Notes: generated by a model from the letters alone, not told the origin. A DNA stretch of 64,000 nt from Terriglobus sp. TAA 43 (GCF_000800015.1 NZ_JUGR01000001.1:2480001-2544000), one strand, 5' to 3'. Shown: positions 1-8,908, counted from the stretch's first letter. Translations and numbers: made by a program.

Positions 1-464
1 TTGAAGATGTGAAGCTCTCGGACAGCTACTTCCATCACGCGCCTATTGAGAGTGTTGCCGCAGCCTCGAATGTGCAGATGAGCGCCATCGACAAGGGGCA
101 TGCCTCATCCGGTTATGGGCAGGCCGGACCTGCACCGTTGGGGCCCGATGGCATTCCACAGGAACTTCCACAGGGTTATCCCGAACCGAATATGTTCGGC
201 GATGTCCCGGCCAGCGGCCTGTACGCGCGACACATCCGCAACCTGGAACTGACGAACGTGGAGTTCGCCAACCAGTCCACCAGCGACACACGCCCCACCA
301 TGCTGCTGGCTGATGCAGACGGTGTGGACCTGTTCCGGCTGCGTCTGCCGCGTCGTCTGCAGGAGAAGCAGTTCCGCCTGCACAACGCGCAGGACTTCCG
401 TCTCTTTGGCTGCCAGTTTTACCGCGACGAGAAAGTGGACCACGCGACGGACCAAACCGTGTAA
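1..464 (+). CDS. Glycoside hydrolase family 28-like protein, C-terminal part (5' truncated)
   Basis: The reading frame is open from base 3 at the left edge, so this is the last ~153 residues of a gene that starts outside the window. The sequence has the alternating short hydrophobic strands of a right-handed beta-helix (e.g. residues reading ARHIRNLELTNVEF and ADGVDLFRLRLP), and the stretch YPEPNMFGDVPASGLYARHI resembles the end of secreted polygalacturonase/rhamnogalacturonase-type GH28 proteins. If so, it would cleave pectin outside the cytoplasm. The catalytic aspartates would lie upstream of the window, so activity cannot be judged. It may fit the rhamnose and hexuronate catabolic genes further along. 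The GTG at base 9 is internal, not a start. Family assignment is by recognition of pattern only. Confidence 0.6.
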   Translation, partial: EDVKLSDSYFHHAPIESVAAASNVQMSAIDKGHASSGYGQAGPAPLGPDGIPQELPQGYPEPNMFGDVPASGLYARHIRNLELTNVEFANQSTSDTRPTMLLADADGVDLFRLRLPRRLQEKQFRLHNAQDFRLFGCQFYRDEKVDHATDQTV

Positions 465-512
465 GGCATACTCCCGCGCGCAAATCCTTCACCGGCTTTA
501 TGTTGGTGAAGG

Positions 513-632
513 ATGCAAACAAAGGAACAGGCTCGACTACAACGGCTGCAACTGGCGGCAGCGATCGCGGTCGGCGTAGTCATGCTGGTTATCGTGGTGC
601 TGCGTGCGTGGCGTGGGGGAATGCTGCCGTGA
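513..632 (+). CDS. Small single-pass membrane protein coupled to miaA
   Basis: This 39-residue frame (begins MQTKEQARLQRLQ) has a charged N-terminus, one hydrophobic segment at about residues 18-31 (AIAVGVVMLVIVVL), then Arg-rich residues and a stop. Its TGA (630-632) overlaps the GTG start of miaA (629-631) in a GTGA arrangement, the usual sign of translational coupling. A purine-rich GGTGAAGG stretch sits immediately before the ATG, closer than ideal. I do not recognise the family. It may be a small inner-membrane protein, or a translated leader whose main effect is to carry ribosomes to miaA. The compact membrane-segment design and exact overlap favour a real gene. Confidence 0.45.
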   Translation: MQTKEQARLQRLQLAAAIAVGVVMLVIVVLRAWRGGMLP

Positions 633-1549
633 GCACACTTCCTCTGCTGCCCGTCATCGTCGGCCCTACTGCCAGTGGCAAGACGGCACTTTCGCTTGCG
701 CTGGCGGAAAAGCTGGATGGTGAAATCGTCTCCTGCGATTCCGTGGCGGTGTATCAGGATATGGAGCTAGGGACAGCGAAGCCATCGCGAGAAGAATGCG
801 CGCGAGTGCCGCATCACATGATCGACGTGGTGTCACCCAACGTGGAATACACTGCAGGCGAATACGGTCGAGCTGCGCGTGCGGCAGTGCAGGACATTGC
901 CAGTCGCGGCAAAGTCCCCATCGTGGTCGGTGGAACAGGGCTCTATCTGCGCGCGCTGCTGGATGGCTTCAGCCCGGTACCGCAACGCGATGAATCTCTT
1001 CGCGACAGGCTGCGTGCGGCAATGGAACGTCGCGGACCATCCGTACTGATGCGTGTCCTACGAAGACTGGACCCCGCTGCAGCTTCGCGGATTCATGAGA
1101 ACGACCATCCCAAACTGATTCGTGCGATTGAGGTCTCCGTACTTGAAGGCAGGCCGATGAGCGATACGTGGCAAGCCCGCTCCCCTTCACCGCTGGAAGG
1201 ATTTCGTGTGGTGCAAATGGGGCTGGCTCCGGATCGCGCCGCGCTGTACGAACGCATCAACGTGCGCTGTGCAGCGATGTTTACGGATGGACTCGTAGAG
1301 GAAACACGCGGACTGGTGGCGAAGTACGGAACCGATTGTCGCGCATTAGGTTCGTTGGGATATGCAGAAGCACAAGCAGTATTGCGTGGCGAAATGACTG
1401 AAGCCGAAGCCATTGAGAAGGCGCAAACTGGCCATCGCAACTACAGTAAGCGGCAGGGTACGTGGTTCCGTCGCGACACACGCGTGCAGTGGCTGCACAG
1501 CTTTGGTGGCGATGCGGTGGATGACGCATTGCACTTGCTCGCGATCTAA
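629..1549 (+). CDS. miaA: tRNA dimethylallyltransferase MiaA
   Basis: MiaA transfers a dimethylallyl group from DMAPP to N6 of A37 in tRNAs reading UNN codons, stabilising codon-anticodon pairing. The 306-residue product has the P-loop GPTASGKT at residues 12-19, the conserved DSVAVYQDMELGTAKP segment at 37-52, and the mid-protein VVGGTGLYLRALL motif that binds the prenyl donor and tRNA. The C-terminal RNYSKRQGTWFRR stretch is also typical of the family. I start it at the GTG at 629, because GGGGGA lies 9 bases upstream and the frame further upstream has no family resemblance. The length is normal for the family. The start overlaps the stop of the small membrane ORF by two bases. Confidence 0.95.
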   Translation: MSTLPLLPVIVGPTASGKTALSLALAEKLDGEIVSCDSVAVYQDMELGTAKPSREECARVPHHMIDVVSPNVEYTAGEYGRAARAAVQDIASRGKVPIVVGGTGLYLRALLDGFSPVPQRDESLRDRLRAAMERRGPSVLMRVLRRLDPAAASRIHENDHPKLIRAIEVSVLEGRPMSDTWQARSPSPLEGFRVVQMGLAPDRAALYERINVRCAAMFTDGLVEETRGLVAKYGTDCRALGSLGYAEAQAVLRGEMTEAEAIEKAQTGHRNYSKRQGTWFRRDTRVQWLHSFGGDAVDDALHLLAI

Positions 1550-1652
1550 AGCCTGACTCTGCGCGATTTTTTTATCAATGCTGGCGCGCCATGGCGATAC
1601 ATTGAGAGGCGTCTTCTGCGACTTCGAGATGGATGAGGCATCTGAGGGAAAT

Positions 1653-2693
1653 ATGGAATTTCGACAGCTTGGCAACAGCGGTCTGATGGTTCCCGTGCTC
1701 TGCTATGGCACCGGGACCTTTGGTGGTGCGAACGAGTTCTTCAAGACGTGGGGTTCCACGGACGTTGAAGAAGCGCGGCAACTGATTGACCAGTGCATGG
1801 ACGCTGGCGTGAACTTCTTTGACACAGCCGATGTGTACTCCGAAGGCCGCTCAGAAGAGATTCTGGGTGAGGCCATTAAGCATCTGCCGCGTGAGAGCGT
1901 GTTGATCAGCACGAAGTCCACCTTCGGTTTTGGCCCCGGACCGAACGAGAGCGGATCAAGCCGTTACAACATCACGAAGCAGCTTCACGGCAGCCTGAAG
2001 CGCCTGCAGACGGACTACATCGACGTCTACCACATGCATGCGTTCGATGGTCTAACGCCGATTGAAGAGACGCTGAACACGCTGGACAAGTTCGTGCGCG
2101 AAGGCAAGATTCGCTATATCGCCTGCTCCAACTTCTCCGGCTGGGCGCTGCAGAAGTCTGTGGACATCAGCGAAAAGTATGGATGGGCAAAGTACGCTGC
2201 GCACCAGGTGTATTACTCACTCATTGGCCGCGACTACGAGTGGGAACTGATGCAGGTGGGCGATAAGGAAGGCGTCGGCGCACTGATCTGGAGTCCATTG
2301 GGATGGGGACGCCTGACGGGTAAGATTCGTCGTGGCCATCCACCTGCCGCTGGCACCCGCGCCAAAGAGGGCACCGCCGGTGGCCCTGTGGTGGACGATG
2401 AATATCTCTACAAAGTGGTAGACGCTCTGGACGCCATCGCCGCTGAAACCGGCAAGACCGTGCCGCAGATCGCTCTGAACTGGCTCCTGCGTAAACCAAC
2501 GGTAAGCAGCCTGGTTATCGGCGCGCGCAACGCTGAGCAGTTGAAAGGCAATCTGGAAGCCGCCAGCTTCGTGTTGACGGAAGAGCAGGTAGCGAAGCTG
2601 GACCAAGCCAGCGAGTTACCGAAGCCCTATCCCTACTGGCACCAGGTGCAGTTCTATCACCGCAATCCGCAGCCACCTGCCTATCGTTCGTAA
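1653..2693 (+). CDS. Aldo/keto reductase
   Basis: A 346-residue NAD(P)H-dependent (beta/alpha)8-barrel oxidoreductase of the AKR superfamily. The catalytic tetrad is visible: Asp57 and Tyr62 in FFDTADVYSEG, Lys88 in ISTKST, and His129 in DVYHMHAFD. The C-terminal cofactor-binding part (SSLVIGARNAEQLKGNLEAA) is also present. It begins MEFRQLGNSGLMVP, a normal AKR start, with TGAGGGAA just upstream; longer upstream starts in the same frame lack a ribosome site. It resembles the YajO/YccK group acting on aldehydes, but the substrate cannot be told from sequence. It is a single gene followed by a clear terminator. Confidence 0.93.
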   Translation: MEFRQLGNSGLMVPVLCYGTGTFGGANEFFKTWGSTDVEEARQLIDQCMDAGVNFFDTADVYSEGRSEEILGEAIKHLPRESVLISTKSTFGFGPGPNESGSSRYNITKQLHGSLKRLQTDYIDVYHMHAFDGLTPIEETLNTLDKFVREGKIRYIACSNFSGWALQKSVDISEKYGWAKYAAHQVYYSLIGRDYEWELMQVGDKEGVGALIWSPLGWGRLTGKIRRGHPPAAGTRAKEGTAGGPVVDDEYLYKVVDALDAIAAETGKTVPQIALNWLLRKPTVSSLVIGARNAEQLKGNLEAASFVLTEEQVAKLDQASELPKPYPYWHQVQFYHRNPQPPAYRS

Positions 2694-2716
2694 TACCAGC
2701 GGCAGTATCAGTCAAA

Positions 2717-2748
2717 GAGAGGCTTCGGGAAACCGAAGTCTTTTCTTT
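2717..2748 (+). terminator. Rho-independent terminator after the aldo/keto reductase
   Basis: The stem GGCTTCGG/CCGAAGTC closes a GAAA tetraloop and is followed by TTTTCTTT. It lies 25 bases after the aldo/keto reductase stop. Confidence 0.8.
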
Positions 2749-2885
2749 GTCATTGGCACGATATTTCCCAACCAAGCGTGCGTAACGATCATTAAAATCA
2801 TCTCGACCTAAAAGAGTCCTTGTTCTTGCTGCGCCCTGCACCACTTTTCTGCTGCTTGGAGTACGTCTTTCTTTTCCGGTGATTC

Positions 2886-3071
2886 ATGAACGATCGTAGT
2901 TGCACGATGTGTCAGCGCGGCATGCTGAAGCGAAGCAAGCGCCGCGGCCTATTAGAGCGCTATTTCTGGCCACTCTTCGGCCAATATCCATGGCGGTGCA
3001 ATTTTTGCCGCATGCGTGTACGACTGTCGGAGCGTGGAACGAAACAGGAATACGTACGTCCCGACGAATAG
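2886..3071 (+). CDS. Small zinc-ribbon protein (two CxxC pairs)
   Basis: A 61-residue basic protein with two CxxC knuckles, Cys6/Cys9 and Cys38/Cys41, a spacing that suits binding of one zinc ion. Between them lie an Arg/Lys-rich stretch (KRSKRRGLLERY) and aromatic residues. This pattern, CxxC - HRSxRRG-like basic region - YPxRCxxC, recurs in small uncharacterised bacterial proteins, but I know no function for them. It is read in the same direction as the GT87 gene that starts 79 bases downstream and may be co-transcribed with it. An overlapping frame at 2900-3169 has no such motif and was not chosen. Confidence 0.6.
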   Translation: MNDRSCTMCQRGMLKRSKRRGLLERYFWPLFGQYPWRCNFCRMRVRLSERGTKQEYVRPDE

Positions 3072-3149
3072 GATCACCTTTCAGACCGACAACGCATGAG
3101 GACCCATGGGCGTGGCAAAGCTGCGGCGTCCGTGCTGTACTGGAGTGGA

Positions 3150-4442
3150 ATGAGTCCACGTCACAGTGATCCTGCGCATGGCCGTCGTCTGCTGCTGTTT
3201 GTAATGAGCAGTCTTGTATTGTCGAACTTCGTTCCTCGCATTCTGTTCAAGCTGTTTGGATGGGGTAACCCCGGCACACTCGGCGGCATGTTGCACGACT
3301 TCTGGACCGTTCACACATGGACGGATTCCTGGCTGCCCATGATGCGGTCCGTGGACTACTTCCTGCAACACCCCACGCTGCCCATCTACTACGCACCGCT
3401 GTACGACACGCTGATCTACTCGCTGGCCAGCATTCTGCCGCTTTGGGCGTTAAAGAAGCTGGGCATGGGTGATGTTGCCATGCTGCGATTTCTTGCGATC
3501 ACTTCTTGGCTGGCGCTGGTGGGCATCGCGGGTGTGGCGCTGGCAATGGGACACCGCTATCTGAAAGCGCGCGGCGTACGCATGACATGGGAAACCATTG
3601 TCGCCGTATTCGCAGCGGTGCTCTTCTGCTATCCGCTGCTGAAGGGCTACTCCCTGGGCAATGCGCAGACGTACCTATCGTTTGAATTCGCGTTACTGCT
3701 TCTGCTGTGGTCTGAGGGTAAAGAAGCTGCGGGAGGAGTTGTAGGCGCGCTGCTGGCTTTTGTGAAGCCTCAGTATGGACTGTTGTTGATCTGGATGGCC
3801 GTGCGCAAGCGCTGGAACGCTACGATTGCATTTCTGGCCACATCGGCAGTACTTCTGCTGCTTTCCGTGATTGTTTTCGGAGTTCATAACAACCTGGACT
3901 TCCTGCACGTGCTGGCGGGACTGAGCAAGAAGGCGCAGTCTCACTACGGCAACCAGAGCATGTTCGGCACGCTGAACCGCGCCATCGGCAATGGCGAAAA
4001 TATCTCCTACACTCCCCTGCTCTACACGCCGTACATCCGCTGGGTGTACCTGACGACGGTTACGACTGCGCTGGTGCTAATGGGCGCAGTGCTGCTGTTT
4101 CCGTGGGGTAAGCTGCGCGCATCCGCGGCTGATCTTGCAGCGATGGGCATTGTGTCCGTAGCCGCTTCCCCCATGGCCTGGGAGCACCACTACGGCATCG
4201 TTTGCGGGGCGTTCGCGTGGGTATGGTTCGCCTATGGATGCTGGCAGCAGAAGCGTCCCTGGCTGCTGGGCGTGGCGTCGCTGTTCACCATGAATGCGTG
4301 GCTGGCGTTCAACAAGGCCGCGCCGTATCACGGATGGAACATCATCCAGAGCTACATGTACTTCAGCGCGCTGCTGCTGGTGGTGGTGCTGATGGTGCTG
4401 GCGCGGAAGGTGACTCACGGCGAGGCGGAGCCAGTGATTTAG
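3150..4442 (+). CDS. GT87-family polytopic membrane glycosyltransferase
   Basis: A 430-residue integral membrane protein with roughly ten hydrophobic segments. It carries the family cues NQSMFGTLNRAIG in the second half and SPMAWEHHYGIV near residue 350, seen in GT87 (DUF2029) polyprenyl-phosphate-dependent mannosyl/arabinosyltransferases. These GT-C enzymes move a sugar from a lipid-linked donor to an acceptor on the periplasmic face. The GT-C style loop follows the first membrane span (HDFWTVHTWTDSW). I start it at ATG 3150, which has GGAG just upstream, rather than at 3096, which has no ribosome site and a polar N-terminus. Donor and acceptor are unknown. Confidence 0.75.
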   Translation: MSPRHSDPAHGRRLLLFVMSSLVLSNFVPRILFKLFGWGNPGTLGGMLHDFWTVHTWTDSWLPMMRSVDYFLQHPTLPIYYAPLYDTLIYSLASILPLWALKKLGMGDVAMLRFLAITSWLALVGIAGVALAMGHRYLKARGVRMTWETIVAVFAAVLFCYPLLKGYSLGNAQTYLSFEFALLLLLWSEGKEAAGGVVGALLAFVKPQYGLLLIWMAVRKRWNATIAFLATSAVLLLLSVIVFGVHNNLDFLHVLAGLSKKAQSHYGNQSMFGTLNRAIGNGENISYTPLLYTPYIRWVYLTTVTTALVLMGAVLLFPWGKLRASAADLAAMGIVSVAASPMAWEHHYGIVCGAFAWVWFAYGCWQQKRPWLLGVASLFTMNAWLAFNKAAPYHGWNIIQSYMYFSALLLVVVLMVLARKVTHGEAEPVI

Positions 4443-4521
4443 GGCTGTTGCGGGCGTATACTGGTGAGTGATGCACACTTCCTCTGGCACTCGTTCTGAG
4501 CTGTCTTTACGCAGCGATTCC

Positions 4522-5124
4522 ATGACAGAAACCACGCACTCCGCACAGCCCGCGATGCACCCGTACGACACGGGAGATGGACGCCGCATTCGGTCCACAA
4601 CCGTCCTTTGCGTTCGTCGCAACGGAAAGGTCGTCATGGCCGCCGATGGACAGGTGACTCTTGGCTCAGCCGTGATGAAGTCAGGCGCTAAAAAGCTGCG
4701 TCGGCTGTATCAGGACAAGGTGCTGGCCGGATTCGCGGGATCGACGGCGGATGCGTTCTCGCTGTTCTCGCGCTTTGAGGGCAAGCTGGAGCAGTTTGCC
4801 GGAAATCTGCCGCGCGCCGCTGTAGAGCTTGCCAAGGATTGGCGTACAGACAAGATGCTGCGCCAGCTTGAAGCGCTGCTGCTGGTCGCCGACAAGGAAC
4901 ACATGTACCTGCTGGGCGGCAATGGCGACGTCATTGAACCGGACATGACCGGCGATGGCGCCATCATGACCATCGGCTCTGGCGGATCGTTCGCGCAGGC
5001 TGCAGCACAGGCATTGCTTGAAAACACAGACCTTTCCGCACGCGAAATCGTCGAAAAAGGCATGAAGATTGCCGCAGAGATCTGTATCTACACAAACAGC
5101 AACATCGCCGTGGAGGAGCTCTAA
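4522..5124 (+). CDS. hslV: ATP-dependent protease subunit HslV
   Basis: HslV is the N-terminal-threonine peptidase of the HslVU (ClpQY) protease, a double hexamer capped by HslU. Family signatures include [66 protein letters not shown] and ICIYTNSN. The catalytic Thr should be the first Thr of that STTVL stretch, residue 26 from this start. E. coli HslV loses only its Met, so a 25-residue propeptide would have to be removed here. In-frame GTG 4468 or ATG 4471 (behind GGTGAG) would lengthen it further; I prefer 4522 because third-position GC rises only after it. A TATACT box at 4457-4462 could be a -10, but no convincing -35 is seen. The stop overlaps the hslU start. Confidence 0.93.
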   Translation: MTETTHSAQPAMHPYDTGDGRRIRSTTVLCVRRNGKVVMAADGQVTLGSAVMKSGAKKLRRLYQDKVLAGFAGSTADAFSLFSRFEGKLEQFAGNLPRAAVELAKDWRTDKMLRQLEALLLVADKEHMYLLGGNGDVIEPDMTGDGAIMTIGSGGSFAQAAAQALLENTDLSAREIVEKGMKIAAEICIYTNSNIAVEEL

Positions 5125-6713
5125 TGGCCATTTACCTTCCCGGAATTGCAGAAGACCAGGCCGTCGCGCTGGAAGAGATGACGCCGCGCGAGATCGTTGC
5201 GGAGCTGGATAAGTATGTCGTGGGCCAGTACGCTGCGAAACGCGCGGTAGCCATTGCACTGCGCAATCGTCAGCGTCGCCAGAAACTGCCTCCTGAGCTT
5301 GCCGACGAAATCATGCCGAAGAACATCATCATGATTGGCGCGACGGGCGTGGGTAAAACAGAGATTGCGCGACGGTTAGCTAAGTTAACCAATTCGCCGT
5401 TTCTAAAAGTGGAAGCCAGCAAGTTCACTGAAGTGGGGTACGTGGGTCGCGATGTGGAATCCATCGTGCGCGACCTGGTTGAAACCGCCATTGAAATGGT
5501 GCGCGAAGAGAAGCTGGAAGAGACGGAGGACAAGGCAGAACGCAACGCCGAAGAGCGTTTGCTGGACCTGCTGCTGCCGCCTGCTCCTGAAACGCTGAAA
5601 GCTGCGCAGGACAAGCCCGTCCATGTTGCGGGAACGCCTGCCGTTGCGATTGATTTTGATGCGTCGGCTGAACCAAAACCGGAAGAACCGCATACACAGG
5701 AGCGCACACGCGAGAAGCTCCGCCAGCAGTTTCGCGAAGGAAAGCTGGACGACCAGATCGTGGAACTGGATGCGCGCGATCGCAACCAGCCACAGTTTGA
5801 AATCGTAGGCGTGGGCGGTGCCGAAGATGCCGATGTCAATCTGAAGGACATCCTTCCCGGACTCTTTGGGCCACGCAAGAGCAAGAAGAAGATGAAGGTG
5901 AACGAAGCCTTCGAGTACCTCATCAGTGAGGAAGAAGGCCGCCTGATCGACATGGATCTGGTGACACGCACTGCCATCGAGCGCGTGGAAGATTCGGGCA
6001 TCGTCTTCCTGGATGAGATCGACAAGATCGCCGGACGCGAAGGCGGCCATGGTCCCGATATCAGTCGTGAGGGCGTGCAGCGCGACATTCTGCCCATTGT
6101 GGAAGGCACCACCGTGAACACGAAGTATGGCTTCGTTTCAACGGATCACATTTTGTTCATCGCGGCGGGTGCGTTCCACGTTTCCAAGCCCAGCGATCTG
6201 ATCCCCGAACTGCAGGGCCGCTTCCCTATTCGCGTGGAGCTGCAGTCGCTCACCGTGGAAGACTTCATCCGCATCCTGACAGAGCCGAAGTCGTCGCTGG
6301 TGAAACAGTCCATCGCTCTGCTGGAAACCGAAGGCCTGAAGCTGGAGTTCCAGCCCGATGCACTGGAAGAGATGGCATCGTTTGCCTTCAATGTGAACGA
6401 AACCACTGAAAACATCGGCGCGCGCCGCCTGCACACCATCATGGAACGCGTTCTGGATGAGATCAGCTTCCAGGCGCCGGACCTGATCAAGAACGCGCAG
6501 CCTGCCGTGAACGGCGTCGTCGCCCAGGTGGAACCCAGCACCGTGCAGCAGCCCCGCGGCGCCGCACAGCCGGAAAACGCACATCCTCTGCCAGTATTGG
6601 AACGGCAGGTGGAAGGCGGCGTGGAACGCGTGGTGCTGATCGACCGCGAATACGTTCGGCAACAGGTAGCAGGAATTGTGAAGAACCAGGATCTGAGCCG
6701 CTACATCCTGTAG
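5124..6713 (+). CDS. hslU: ATP-dependent protease ATPase subunit HslU, with extra linker
   Basis: HslU is the AAA+ unfoldase that feeds substrates to HslV. Walker A GATGVGKT is at residues 72-79 and Walker B VFLDEID at about 294-300. The sensor region GRFPIRVEL and the pore motif GYVGRD follow family order. The C-terminal tail ends LSRYIL, the type of tail that docks into HslV and activates it. At 529 residues it is much longer than E. coli HslU (443). The excess is in a larger I-domain (about 110-280) and a Pro/Gln/Ala-rich insertion (about 455-495) just before the last conserved segment. Its ATG shares one base with the hslV stop (TAATG) and follows GGAGGAG, so the two are translationally coupled. 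Confidence 0.95.
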   Translation: MAIYLPGIAEDQAVALEEMTPREIVAELDKYVVGQYAAKRAVAIALRNRQRRQKLPPELADEIMPKNIIMIGATGVGKTEIARRLAKLTNSPFLKVEASKFTEVGYVGRDVESIVRDLVETAIEMVREEKLEETEDKAERNAEERLLDLLLPPAPETLKAAQDKPVHVAGTPAVAIDFDASAEPKPEEPHTQERTREKLRQQFREGKLDDQIVELDARDRNQPQFEIVGVGGAEDADVNLKDILPGLFGPRKSKKKMKVNEAFEYLISEEEGRLIDMDLVTRTAIERVEDSGIVFLDEIDKIAGREGGHGPDISREGVQRDILPIVEGTTVNTKYGFVSTDHILFIAAGAFHVSKPSDLIPELQGRFPIRVELQSLTVEDFIRILTEPKSSLVKQSIALLETEGLKLEFQPDALEEMASFAFNVNETTENIGARRLHTIMERVLDEISFQAPDLIKNAQPAVNGVVAQVEPSTVQQPRGAAQPENAHPLPVLERQVEGGVERVVLIDREYVRQQVAGIVKNQDLSRYIL

Positions 6714-6808
6714 CTTCTCCAGCTCCTGGGCAACCAGTAAGGACAGCTTTGTTCTGCTTACCATAGCCTCTTGTCCCAAGAGGCGGTACTCTCACTTCTA
6801 TTGTCTGC

Positions 6809-6842
6809 AGCGGCTCTCTTAAGAGGGCCGCTTATTTGTTTG
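6809..6842 (+). terminator. Terminator after hslVU
   Basis: The stem AGCGGCTCTC/GAGGGCCGCT with a TTAA loop is followed by TATTTGTTTG. It ends just before the ribosome site of the next gene. Confidence 0.65.
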
Positions 6843-6852
6843 AGGAGCCGTC

Positions 6853-8409
6853 ATGCGATTCCGTACTCGCGCCCTGCTTGGTTTTCTTGTCCTGAGCACC
6901 ACTGCCTTTGGCCAAAAAGTCCCGGGCGTGGTGATTGACCATCAGCCGGTTGCGAGCCGCGAATATGTTGGTTCCCCTTCTATTGTCATTGCGCCGAATG
7001 GTGACTACATCGCGTCGCATGACCTGTTCGGCCCCGGATCCACCAGCACCGTATCTGCCGTATCGCGAATCTTCCTTTCTCATGACCGTGGCGTAACGTG
7101 GACGAAAGTCGCCGAGGTAAAAGATCAGTTCTGGTCGAACCTGTCTGTGCTGAAGAACCACATCTATCTGATGGGCACCAGCTACGAGTACGGTCGGATC
7201 GTCATCCGCGAGTCAGACGACAATGGCAAAACATGGAGCGATACCCACTTTCTTACGGAAGACACGGGATACCATACGGCGCCGGTGCCTGTGGTGATTC
7301 ATGACGGCAAGATCTACCGAGCGTTTGAATTCCACCCCAAAGGGCCGTGGGGTTCCTTCCAGGCATTCATGATGTGGGCGTCCGTGGACAGCGATCTCAC
7401 CAAACCCACAAGCTGGACCATGGCAGATCGGCTGTCATTTCCCGTAGGCGACTTCGGCGATACGTGGCTGGAAGGCAATGCCGTAGTTGACCGTGACGGT
7501 TCGATGCTGGACATTCTGCGCGTGAACAACGCGTCGCGCGCCGCCGTGCTGAAACTCACCGACCACCGCATGAAGCTGAATCGCTTTGTGAACTTTCCCG
7601 GTGGCGCAACGAAGTTTTCCATTCGCTTCGATCCTGTGTCGAAGCTGTACTGGACGCTGTCAAACCCCGCGCTGCCGGGAGAAGCCATGGCCGTGAGTTC
7701 CCCTGCAAGTGTGCGGAATACCCTGGCCCTGATGAGTTCCCCCGACCTGACGCAATGGACGCCTCGCGAGATTGTGCTGCATCACCCCGAGTCGCGTGTG
7801 CATGGCTTTCAGTATGTCGATTGGCAGTTCGATGGCAGCGACATCATCGTAGCCTCACGCACGGCGTTCGACGATGACCAGGGGACCGCACACAACTTTC
7901 ACGATGCGAACTACCTGACGTTTCATCGCATTGCAGGCTTTCGAAAGAAAGGCACGATCAAGCTGACCGGTGAACCCTTCACCTCCGCGGAAGTATTCAC
8001 CGACCAACAAATGCAGAACTGGACCAAAGCCACGACAACAGACGCGGCAAAGGCAGAGATGGGCGTGTATCCGCAACCCCTGGGCGGATATGGAAACCAC
8101 TCCCTGGGAATTACGACACGCGCAAAGACAGGCGAAGCTGAACAGCACCGCGATTGGGTGGATGTGTTCGTCGCCGTTGCGGGTGAGGCAACGCTGGTAA
8201 GCGGAGGGCACCTGGAAAACGCGAGGACCACGGCCCCCGGCGAACAAAAGGGGACGGGCGTGGCTGGCGGTGTTTCCAAGGTTATGAAGGCGGGTGCGGT
8301 AGCTCACATTGATCCAGAGATCGCTCACCAACTGATCATTCCCGAAGGTGGTTCTTTCACCTATTTTGTGGTGAAAGTGAAGAAGGATCCCCTGCCCAGC
8401 CGTAAGTAG
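6853..8409 (+). CDS. Secreted sialidase-like beta-propeller fused to a cupin domain
   Basis: A 518-residue exported protein. The signal peptide is about residues 1-20 (ends TTAFGQ). The N-terminal ~360 residues are sialidase/BNR-like, with Asp-boxes SHDRGVTW (76-83) and SDDNGKTW (121-128) and a propeller-like repeat of hydrophobic strands. From about residue 385 a different domain begins; EQHRDWVDVFVAVAGEATLV (430-449) and the later AHIDPEIAHQLIIPEG are typical of the two cupin motifs with metal-binding His/Glu. Sialidase-like propellers of this kind often act on glycans other than sialic acid, so the substrate is open; the cupin may bind metal or sugar. GAGGAG precedes the ATG. It is a single gene between terminator hairpins. 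Confidence 0.7.
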   Translation: MRFRTRALLGFLVLSTTAFGQKVPGVVIDHQPVASREYVGSPSIVIAPNGDYIASHDLFGPGSTSTVSAVSRIFLSHDRGVTWTKVAEVKDQFWSNLSVLKNHIYLMGTSYEYGRIVIRESDDNGKTWSDTHFLTEDTGYHTAPVPVVIHDGKIYRAFEFHPKGPWGSFQAFMMWASVDSDLTKPTSWTMADRLSFPVGDFGDTWLEGNAVVDRDGSMLDILRVNNASRAAVLKLTDHRMKLNRFVNFPGGATKFSIRFDPVSKLYWTLSNPALPGEAMAVSSPASVRNTLALMSSPDLTQWTPREIVLHHPESRVHGFQYVDWQFDGSDIIVASRTAFDDDQGTAHNFHDANYLTFHRIAGFRKKGTIKLTGEPFTSAEVFTDQQMQNWTKATTTDAAKAEMGVYPQPLGGYGNHSLGITTRAKTGEAEQHRDWVDVFVAVAGEATLVSGGHLENARTTAPGEQKGTGVAGGVSKVMKAGAVAHIDPEIAHQLIIPEGGSFTYFVVKVKKDPLPSRK

Positions 8410-8628
8410 AACGGGAACATCCTCCAAAAGTCGGAAAATAGCGGGTACGGCTTGCCGATTATCGCGCGGCAGGCGTATGCTGCGCGGCAGGGAGGTGTCA
8501 TTCGCCTTCAGCCCGCCCCTCTGGGCCTGGCCGACCCCGGTTGGTATTGCCGCTCTCGACCGCACCCTCTTGGACCCGCTCAGACGAGCACCTCTGACGT
8601 AGATCGAGGACGTTAGGAGGTTATCCCC
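8410..8628. other. GC-rich intergenic leader with a direct repeat
   Basis: No convincing coding frame. It contains the 10-base direct repeat GCGCGGCAGG (8464-8473 and 8482-8491) and several GC-rich self-complementary stretches upstream of a strong ribosome site. It could be the 5' untranslated region of the following small gene or hold a small RNA. I do not recognise a known riboswitch or RNA family. Confidence 0.3.
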
Positions 8629-8835
8629 ATGAGTTTTCTCTCGCACAACTCATCCAACCACAGCCATCTGTCGCGCAAAATCGGCAAAAAGCACAACTCG
8701 CTGCATACGGTGACCGCAACCAAGCACGAAGAACACGCAACCGATGAACATCCGCGTCCGTTTGCACCAATTCAGTACGATAAGGACGCTCCCCCACCCG
8801 CAACCCCCTTTTCCAACTCCATTTTCAAACTGTAA
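8629..8835 (+). CDS. Small His/Lys/Pro-rich hypothetical protein
   Basis: A 68-residue polar protein rich in His, Ser and Lys in its first half (SHNSSNHSHLSRKIGKKH) and in Pro at the end. It has no membrane segment, signal peptide or known motif. A near-perfect ribosome site (TTAGGAGGT, 8 bases before the ATG) and a perfect 11-bp terminator hairpin 28 bases after the stop argue that it is a real transcription unit. Function unknown. Confidence 0.55.
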   Translation: MSFLSHNSSNHSHLSRKIGKKHNSLHTVTATKHEEHATDEHPRPFAPIQYDKDAPPPATPFSNSIFKL

Positions 8836-8863
8836 GAAAACAAAACCTTCCCGGGGGATGTGG

Positions 8864-8907
8864 CGGCTGGCAGTTATTCAGGACTGCCAGCCGTTAAATT
8901 TTTCTCT
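8864..8907 (+). terminator. Terminator after the small His-rich protein gene
   Basis: Perfect 11-bp stem CGGCTGGCAGT/ACTGCCAGCCG (8864-8874 and 8883-8893) with an 8-base loop, followed by TTAAATTTTTCTCT. Confidence 0.85.
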
Positions 8908-8908
8908 A

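Noticed and set aside
4457-4462. TATACT as the hslV -10 box
   Set aside because: The -35 position has only a weak match (GTGATT), so I do not list it as a promoter.
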